Assembly: GCF_001553545.1 (NCBI RefSeq)
Contig: NZ_CP014227.1
Location: forward strand, 186,001 to 250,000
Reading direction: 5' to 3'
Origin: Capnocytophaga haemolytica
GTDB lineage: Bacteria; Bacteroidota; Bacteroidia; Flavobacteriales; Flavobacteriaceae
Length of the DNA: 64,000 bases
Positions 58,820-64,000 of the stretch are shown piece after piece (the first letter of the stretch is position 1; each line of letters begins with the position of its first letter). Below the pieces are notes generated by a model that searched no databases, was not told the origin of the DNA, and saw nothing but the letters and a program-made list of their open reading frames with translations. Made by a program: the position numbers and the translations under genes.

Positions 58820-60421
58820 ATGGCACTTTTTTTAAGCATCCTCCCTATTGTTTTGTTGATTTACCTAATGGTAAAACGCAATGCTTACCCCTCATACGTA
58901 GCCCTACCGCTAATCGCTGGGCTGGTATACATCATTCAGCTGACGTACTTCGACGGCTCGTTTATCGTGCTCAACGCCAACATCGTATCGGCGATGTTCT
59001 CAGTGATGACCCCCATTACAGTCATCTTTGGGGCAGTGCTCTTCAACCGTATGATGGAAATCTCCGGCGCGATGGATGTACTACGCCGTTGGTTGGGCAA
59101 TATTAACCCCAACCCTGTCGCCCAACTGATGATCATAGGGTGGGCTTTTGCCTTTATGATCGAAGGTGCCAGTGGCTTTGGCACCCCTGCGGCGATCGCA
59201 GCGCCTATCTTAGTAGGCTTGGGCTTCAAACCCTTGCAGGTAGCTGTTCTCGCCTTGGTGATGAACTCCGTACCAGTATCATTCGGGGCAGTGGGCACCC
59301 CTACGTGGTTCGGCTTTAGCAGCCTGATTGATAAGAAGCTGATCAGCGACGGCGAGCTTTCGCAGATAGGGCAGATCAGCGCTCTGATACACTTCCTTGC
59401 GGCCTTTATCATTCCACTCTTAGCCCTACGAGTGATCGTCCCTTGGCAGAAAATCAAAAAGAACCTCGGCTTTATCTATATCAGCATCCTCGCCTGCACC
59501 ATCCCTTACGTGGCAGTGGCTTGGTTCAACTACGAATTTCCTGCACTGGTAGGCGGTGCCATCGGCTTGGCAATCTCCGTATGGGTGGCTAATAAAGGCA
59601 TCGGCTTAGAGAAAACCACCGAGGAGCAGCCTGAGCACGAGAAGGTAAAGGCGGGCGAACTGACCAAAGCGCTTTTCCCTACTGCCTCGCTAATTGTCAT
59701 CTTAGTGCTTACGCGCATTCAGCAACTCCCTTTTAAGGCAATGCTCAACGACCCTACTGAGGTTTTTCACCTACACTTAGGCTATCTGGGTGATTATCAC
59801 ATCTCCAAAGGACTCATCTTCTCCCTTACGAATATCTTCCAAACAGGCGAACAGGCAAGCTATAAGCTACTTTATGTGCCTGCGCTCATCCCTTTTGTGG
59901 TGACGGTGCTGCTCTCTATCCCTGTCTTTGCCCTTTCAAAGAAAAGTGTAGGGGGTATCTTCTCTTCGAGTTTTAAGCAAGTGCAGAAGCCTTTCCTCGC
60001 CTTAGTAGGCGCCTTGATTATGGTAAACGTGATGCTCATTGGAGGCGAAAGCTCAATGGTGCAAACCATCGGACGCGGCTTGGCGAGCGCTACAGGTTCG
60101 TTCTGGACGCCCTTTGCTTCTTACCTCGGCGCGGTGGGCGCTTTCTTCTCAGGCTCGAACACCGTGTCAAACCTCACCTTTGGGGCGGTACAGTACTCCG
60201 TAGCACAAGCCACAGGGCTTTCAATACCTCTAATCTTAGCCCTGCAATCCATCGGAGGCGCTATGGGGAATATGGTGTGTATCAACAACATCGTTGCCGT
60301 ATGCTCAGTGCTGGGCATCGACAAAGCCGAAGGCACCATCATCAAGAAGACCGCCTTCCCAATGTTCCTCTATGGCATTATCGCCGCTGTGGGGGCATAT
60401 TTAGTAATGCTACTGTTTTAG
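58820..60421 (+). CDS. L-lactate permease (LctP family)
   Basis: A protein of 533 residues with 12 or more hydrophobic segments and the LctP hallmarks GWAFAFMIEGASGFGTPAAIAAPIL, NSVPVSFGAVGTPTWFG and FFSGSNTVSNLTFGAVQ. LctP proteins carry lactate, and also glycolate, with protons across the inner membrane. The length matches the family. Lactate is abundant in dental plaque, where uptake would feed a lactate dehydrogenase encoded elsewhere. It has its own promoter and no lut genes nearby. Confidence 0.93.
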   Translation: MALFLSILPIVLLIYLMVKRNAYPSYVALPLIAGLVYIIQLTYFDGSFIVLNANIVSAMFSVMTPITVIFGAVLFNRMMEISGAMDVLRRWLGNINPNPVAQLMIIGWAFAFMIEGASGFGTPAAIAAPILVGLGFKPLQVAVLALVMNSVPVSFGAVGTPTWFGFSSLIDKKLISDGELSQIGQISALIHFLAAFIIPLLALRVIVPWQKIKKNLGFIYISILACTIPYVAVAWFNYEFPALVGGAIGLAISVWVANKGIGLEKTTEEQPEHEKVKAGELTKALFPTASLIVILVLTRIQQLPFKAMLNDPTEVFHLHLGYLGDYHISKGLIFSLTNIFQTGEQASYKLLYVPALIPFVVTVLLSIPVFALSKKSVGGIFSSSFKQVQKPFLALVGALIMVNVMLIGGESSMVQTIGRGLASATGSFWTPFASYLGAVGAFFSGSNTVSNLTFGAVQYSVAQATGLSIPLILALQSIGGAMGNMVCINNIVAVCSVLGIDKAEGTIIKKTAFPMFLYGIIAAVGAYLVMLLF

Positions 60422-60493
60422 ATAGCTATACTAAAAAAACACCTGCTAAACGCTAAAAATTGTTAAAAAACTTGTCAATTCAAAAATATAGAT

Positions 60494-60501
60494 TACTTTT
60501 G
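60494..60501 (+). promoter_or_regulatory. -7 promoter element of the SufE gene
   Basis: TACTTTTG, 17 bp before the ATG. Confidence 0.7.
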
Positions 60502-60518
60502 CGCCCAAAATACAGACG

Positions 60519-60941
60519 ATGACTATTCAACAAGTTCAGGCTGAGGTAGTAGAAGAGTTTTCGTTCCTGAAGGATTGGGAAGAGCGCTATGCCTACCTCA
60601 TCGATTTGGGAAAAGAGCTACCCCTGATTGACAATCAATATAAGACGGACGACTATCTCATCAAAGGTTGCCAGAGCAAAGTATGGCTTTTTGCACAGCT
60701 TGCCGATGGCAAGGTGCTGTTCACTGCTGATAGCGATGCTATCATCACCAAAGGAATTGTAGCCTTACTCGTAAGGGTGTTCTCAGGGCAAGCCCCCGAG
60801 GATATTGCAAAGGCAGATACGGGCTTTATCGACCAAATAGGGCTTAAAGAGCACCTTTCGCCTACCCGCGCCAACGGATTGGTGAGTATGATCGAGCAGA
60901 TGAAACGCTATGCAGTAGCCTTTTCATTAATGGAGAAGTGA
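60519..60941 (+). CDS. sufE: SufE-like sulfur acceptor for Fe-S cluster assembly
   Basis: A protein of 140 residues with the active-site cysteine Cys51 in LIKGCQSKVWL, the strongly conserved SufE loop. SufE accepts a persulfide from the cysteine desulfurase SufS and passes it to the SufBCD scaffold. Length is normal. sufS and sufBCD are not in the window, but the next gene encodes another Fe-S maturation factor. Confidence 0.94.
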   Translation: MTIQQVQAEVVEEFSFLKDWEERYAYLIDLGKELPLIDNQYKTDDYLIKGCQSKVWLFAQLADGKVLFTADSDAIITKGIVALLVRVFSGQAPEDIAKADTGFIDQIGLKEHLSPTRANGLVSMIEQMKRYAVAFSLMEK

Positions 60942-60950
60942 GGGCTTCGC

Positions 60951-61042
60951 CAGAAGTCAGAAATGAGAAGTGAGAAGTTAGAAGCCAGCGCACATTACTC
61001 TTTACTCACTAACCCCTAACCCCTAATCACTAACCCCTAAAA
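60951..61042. repeat. 7-nt phased inverted array A10 (sufE - DUF59 gene)
   Basis: Left heptads from 60952 (AGAAGTC, AGAAATG, AGAAGTG, AGAAGTT, AGAAGCC, AGCGCAC). Right heptads from 61009 (CTAACCC, CTAACCC, CTAATCA, CTAACCC) run to the ATG of the next gene. It lies inside a probable two-gene transcript. Confidence 0.85.
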
Positions 61043-61043
61043 A

Positions 61044-61364
61044 ATGGCAGAAATAGATACAGAAGCATTGGGTGAAAAGATTGTCGAGGTGCTTAAAGGC
61101 ATCTACGACCCTGAGATACCCGTAGACATATATGAGTTGGGCTTGGTATACGACGTATTCGTCAATGAGGATTACGACGTGAAGATACTGATGACGCTCA
61201 CCTCGCCTAACTGCCCCGTGGCAGAAGCCTTGCCTATGGAGGTAAAAGAGAAAATTCAGAGCATCGACGAGGTGCACGAAACGGAGGTGGAAATCACCTT
61301 CGACCCGCCGTGGAGCCAAGATATGATGAGCGATGTGGCAAAATTAGAGTTAGGATTTATTTAA
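61044..61364 (+). CDS. DUF59/MIP18-family Fe-S assembly factor (SufT-like)
   Basis: A 106-residue protein with the DUF59 motifs IYDPEIPVDIYELGLVYDV, LTSPNCPVAEALP (conserved Cys57) and FDPPWSQDMMSDVAKLELGF. Stand-alone members are thought to help deliver or mature iron-sulfur clusters; the pairing with sufE 100 bp upstream supports this. Its start codon comes 2 bp after the phased array A10, so the array forms the whole intercistronic region. Confidence 0.92.
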   Translation: MAEIDTEALGEKIVEVLKGIYDPEIPVDIYELGLVYDVFVNEDYDVKILMTLTSPNCPVAEALPMEVKEKIQSIDEVHETEVEITFDPPWSQDMMSDVAKLELGFI

Positions 61365-61387
61365 ACATTAGAAATAATTAATCACGT

Positions 61388-62284
61388 ATGAAAAAAATTT
61401 TACTATCGGCACTATTTGTGTCATCATTAGCAGCTTTTGCACAAGAAGAAACCGCAGACCCAACAGTACCTGCGGATCAACCTACATCAAACTGGACAAA
61501 GGCAGGGAATGCCTCATTATTATTCTCACAATCGGCTTTCAATGCTGACTGGACAGGAGGCGGAACTAACAATGTCGCAGCTAACTTGGCTGTGAGTTAT
61601 GCTTTCAACTATAAGAAAGAAAAATGGGCTTGGGATAACAACATCTTCGTTGATTACGGTATCACCAAACTCGAAGGCGACGATTTCGAACGCAAAACCA
61701 ACGACCGCTTAGAGCTCAACTCTGTGTTAGGGCGTCAGGCTACTGAGCATTGGTACTATTCATTCTTCCTGAACTTCAAGACTCAGATGACACGCGGCTA
61801 CAAGTACGATTCGGCTACCCAACGTACGCCTATCAACGACTTTATGTCGCCTGGCTACTTGCAGTTCGGTCCTGGTATGCTGTGGAAGAAAAGTGACAAC
61901 CTGAAGGTGAACTTAGCACCAGCTACCTCAAAGCTCACTTTTGCTAAGAAGGAGTTCACCGACCCAACAAGTGCTCGCTACATTAAGAGCTTCTACGGTT
62001 TGGACGACAACAAGACAGTGCGTTACGAACTCGGGTTTGCCTTGAATGGTTATGCGAAGTTCAACGTAATGGACAATGTATCGTTTGAGAACATCCTCAA
62101 TCTGTACAGCAACTACCTGAAAAATCCTCAAAACGTAGATATCGACTACACTGCTAACGTAGTGATGACTGTCAACAAGTATTTGAGTGCTAACTTTACT
62201 TTCCAAGCCATCTACGACGATGATGCGGCACGTGCCTTCCAGATTCGCGAAGTGTTGGGCTTAGGGGTAAACTATAAGTTCTAA
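61388..62284 (+). CDS. DUF3078 outer-membrane protein
   Basis: A protein of 298 residues: signal peptide (LFVSSLAAFAQE), then the DUF3078 opening NWTKAGNASLLFSQSAFNADWTGGGTNNVA, and alternating amphipathic strands to the C-terminal LGLGVNYKF with a terminal Phe. This is the pattern of a 12-strand outer-membrane barrel widespread in Bacteroidetes; its role is unknown. It follows the DUF59 gene by 23 bp and ends at a clear terminator, so the sufE-DUF59-DUF3078 run may be one transcript. Confidence 0.9.
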   Translation: MKKILLSALFVSSLAAFAQEETADPTVPADQPTSNWTKAGNASLLFSQSAFNADWTGGGTNNVAANLAVSYAFNYKKEKWAWDNNIFVDYGITKLEGDDFERKTNDRLELNSVLGRQATEHWYYSFFLNFKTQMTRGYKYDSATQRTPINDFMSPGYLQFGPGMLWKKSDNLKVNLAPATSKLTFAKKEFTDPTSARYIKSFYGLDDNKTVRYELGFALNGYAKFNVMDNVSFENILNLYSNYLKNPQNVDIDYTANVVMTVNKYLSANFTFQAIYDDDAARAFQIREVLGLGVNYKF

Positions 62285-62314
62285 ATCACATATAAGCTTT
62301 TATCTTATTATTAA

Positions 62315-62351
62315 AGTTTAGGCTGCCTGCTGGGCAGCCTAAACTGTTTTA
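62315..62351 (+). terminator. Terminator of the DUF3078 gene
   Basis: A 13-bp stem (62315-62327 with 62333-62345) followed by GTTTTAT, 30 bp after the stop. Confidence 0.88.
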
Positions 62352-62423
62352 TAAAGGGAGACATTGTTCTATGCTAAACAGTGTAACAAAACACCTAAGA
62401 ATAGGTCTAAGCGTTTAAGTTTC

Positions 62424-63728
62424 TTATTTTTTTGGCACCCCATAAACAGGGAAGTAATATTGAGGTCTTTTACTACTTTGTAAGGTGTACACATCGTTAG
62501 GCAAACCGTATTTTTCCGTACGCTTTTCAATATAAAAACCTTCTTTCCCATCATTTAAAAAGAAATTAATCAGATTAATGGCAGCATTCGCCACATCTTT
62601 ATCTCCCTGCCAAACTTTCAGATCATCTGCTATAAGTTTTCCTTCACCTTCATTTATGTAAAGCTTCTTATTCTTAACCTCATATCCACAACGGAAGGTG
62701 AGTATATTTGGGTTATTTGTAAATTTGTGCCATATTTCAATAAGGCATACATTATTTTCCCTAAAAAGAATCCTATAAGCATAGAGTAACTTCCCTTTAG
62801 AAGAGAAATACTGCCTCCTCATTTCTACTGAACTTAATGAGTTAAGAAAATTCTGAATAATATTGGCAAAACCAGCAAGGTTATCAATTTCTTTATAATC
62901 ATCTGTTATCACCTCAGGATAGGTTTTGAGAATAAGTTCAACGGTAACCCCATCGACAGTAGTTTTATAACTTTGTGTGGTGTTGTCAAGCTTTAATTCG
63001 CTAATCTTCTTTCCTTCTACATCTAATGGAGGCATAATTTGCACTCCATCTGCTGTCGGCAAAGTTCCAAAACTAATCGTCTTATCCCCGTTTGAAAGCT
63101 TTAAAAGACGACTCTCATAAGAAGTAGCTCTATACTCCTCAGTTCCTTTTGCGGTGGTAATCTTTAATGTATGTGGACGATAAGCAAATAACCCTAAATT
63201 AATTTCTTTATTTGTTATTGTTGAGATATTATTCCAATCGGTAACCGTTGCCTTTTCGAAGTACACAAACTTATTAGTGCGTTGGGTTTTAAACTTGAGT
63301 TTATCGCCTTCTTTGCCATAGTAAAGAAAGTCGAACTCTCCATAGTAGCCATTGCCTTGGCTGCCGAGGTTTGAGTCGGCGAGCTTGTGGATATGGTTCT
63401 TAGTAACGAAGGATAGCATTGTAGTTTGCCCCATCTTCACTTGGTATTCGCTGGTGGTGGTAGCGGTGTCGCTATCGATGTCGGAGGTCATCACTACTTC
63501 GCCATCATTGCTGAACTTCATCAGCAGGGTAAATCCCCCCACCTTACCTTCATTAGGCTGGTAGGCAAATCGCCAGCCATTTTCGGGGGCAGTAAGCTCT
63601 TTTATAAGGGCTTCTTGGCTTTGCTGCATCTGCTCGCTTGAGGAGATGCCATCTAAATCCTCTACGCCATTTTTGTTGCAGGCAGAGGCGAGCAATATTG
63701 CTGAAAATATCAATAGTATCTTTTTCAT
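62424..63728 (-). CDS. DUF4302-family lipoprotein
   Basis: A protein of 434 residues with a lipoprotein signal (IFSAILLASACNKNGVED, Cys17). The domain opens with the DUF4302 pattern SQEALIKELTAPENGWRFAYQPNEGKVGGFTLLMKF and continues in beta strands. DUF4302 lipoproteins are usually encoded next to a SusC/SusD pair and a zinc metallohydrolase; that metallohydrolase is the next gene upstream here. They are thought to be surface parts of a nutrient uptake complex. The gap of 12 bp indicates one operon. Confidence 0.88.
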   Translation of the reverse strand: MKKILLIFSAILLASACNKNGVEDLDGISSSEQMQQSQEALIKELTAPENGWRFAYQPNEGKVGGFTLLMKFSNDGEVVMTSDIDSDTATTTSEYQVKMGQTTMLSFVTKNHIHKLADSNLGSQGNGYYGEFDFLYYGKEGDKLKFKTQRTNKFVYFEKATVTDWNNISTITNKEINLGLFAYRPHTLKITTAKGTEEYRATSYESRLLKLSNGDKTISFGTLPTADGVQIMPPLDVEGKKISELKLDNTTQSYKTTVDGVTVELILKTYPEVITDDYKEIDNLAGFANIIQNFLNSLSSVEMRRQYFSSKGKLLYAYRILFRENNVCLIEIWHKFTNNPNILTFRCGYEVKNKKLYINEGEGKLIADDLKVWQGDKDVANAAINLINFFLNDGKEGFYIEKRTEKYGLPNDVYTLQSSKRPQYYFPVYGVPKK

Positions 63729-63740
63729 CGTAAATTATTT

Positions 63741-64000
63741 TTAAGGGTTTAACACTTCTAACATACGTCTTTCTACAAGGTCTTGCAGCTGGTAGATGTC
63801 GATGTTCCACTCGCTCTTAAAGTACTCAGCAACCATTTTTTCTTTTGAGCGAAGAGCCGCCTTACCATTGGCATTGGTTACGGCATTGATTTTTGCATCA
63901 AACTGAGCTTTTGACATACTGAGGATCGCTGAGGTCATTTCGGCAAAATCTTCAATATCATTAGCCATAGCGTAGGGGGTTATGAAGCCCTTGTTGAGGG
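63741..64000 (-). CDS. C-terminal end of a Sus-associated zinc metallohydrolase lipoprotein, runs off the window
   Basis: The frame is open from the window edge; an internal ATG at 63968 is not the start, because the codons before it (NKGFITPYA) continue the family sequence. The visible part GFITPYAMANDIEDFAEMTSAI resembles the segment carrying the third metal ligand (Glu) of the putative zinc-binding metallopeptidases of sus-type operons, followed by the helical tail KEKMVAEYFKSEWNIDIYQLQDLVERRMLEV. The HExxH site lies outside the window. It is the upstream partner of the DUF4302 lipoprotein. Confidence 0.75.
   Translation of the reverse strand, partial: LNKGFITPYAMANDIEDFAEMTSAILSMSKAQFDAKINAVTNANGKAALRSKEKMVAEYFKSEWNIDIYQLQDLVERRMLEVLNP

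Noticed and set aside
61009..61042. Runs of CTAACCC resembling telomeric repeats
   Set aside because: They are part of the degenerate 7-nt array family, are only a few units long, lie between two cotranscribed genes, and similar arrays elsewhere use other words.

Overview
The window reads as a chromosome segment of an oral or animal-associated member of the Flavobacteriia, most probably Capnocytophaga. This rests on protein resemblance and promoter style, not on a database search. The DNA is moderately AT-rich, and dozens of genes are preceded by the Bacteroidetes -7 element TAnnTTTG. The gene content is typical of the phylum: MKK...C lipoproteins, TonB-dependent receptors, HmuY-type heme-binding lipoproteins, DUF3078, DUF4292 and DUF4302 proteins, a very long IleS and a cysteine-poor DksA-like protein.

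Layout. 0-8 kb: the start of a GH65 sugar phosphorylase, a giant alpha-2-macroglobulin-like lipoprotein with an intact thioester, and two small lipoproteins. 8-16.5 kb: a GH110-type alpha-galactosidase, a housekeeping block (MazG-like, TsaB, RsmI), a DASS anion transporter, an MscS channel, a candidate small RNA and a ROK regulator. 16.5-26.6 kb: pheS, a toxin-antitoxin pair with a frameshifted toxin, rseP, a siderophore-type TonB receptor, a frameshifted serine hydrolase, a lipocalin-like lipoprotein and uvrC. 26.7-36.9 kb: a dispersed efflux operon (TolC, HlyD, two ABC-2 permeases) interleaved with unrelated genes and unusually rich in broken genes. 36.9-44 kb: a Crp/Fnr-like regulator, a DksA-like protein, ileS and the anaerobic ribonucleotide reductase nrdDG behind a long leader. 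44-49.7 kb: dut, a DUF4292 lipoprotein, an EnvC-like factor, rnhB and atpDC. 49.8-54.5 kb: a heme-uptake operon with three HmuY-family lipoproteins (four domains) and a TonB receptor. 54.7-64 kb: polyprenyl synthase, ybeY, a polysaccharide flippase, lactate permease, SufE and a DUF59 protein, DUF3078, a DUF4302 lipoprotein and the end of a Sus-associated zinc metallohydrolase.

The most unusual content is intergenic. (1) A roughly 280-bp element with inverted ends around GTTTAAAC is present in two full copies and one truncated copy. Its three helices differ between the full copies by compensatory base changes, so it folds as RNA or single-stranded DNA. (2) Degenerate arrays with a strict 7-nt period, usually arranged as long hairpins, sit after stop codons or inside 5' leaders at a dozen or more sites. 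(3) Arrays with a strict 11-nt period and a CGGTTC-like core sit upstream of several promoters. These three families, the promoter-hairpin-terminator unit near 14.8 kb and the run of damaged accessory genes are the main points to follow up.
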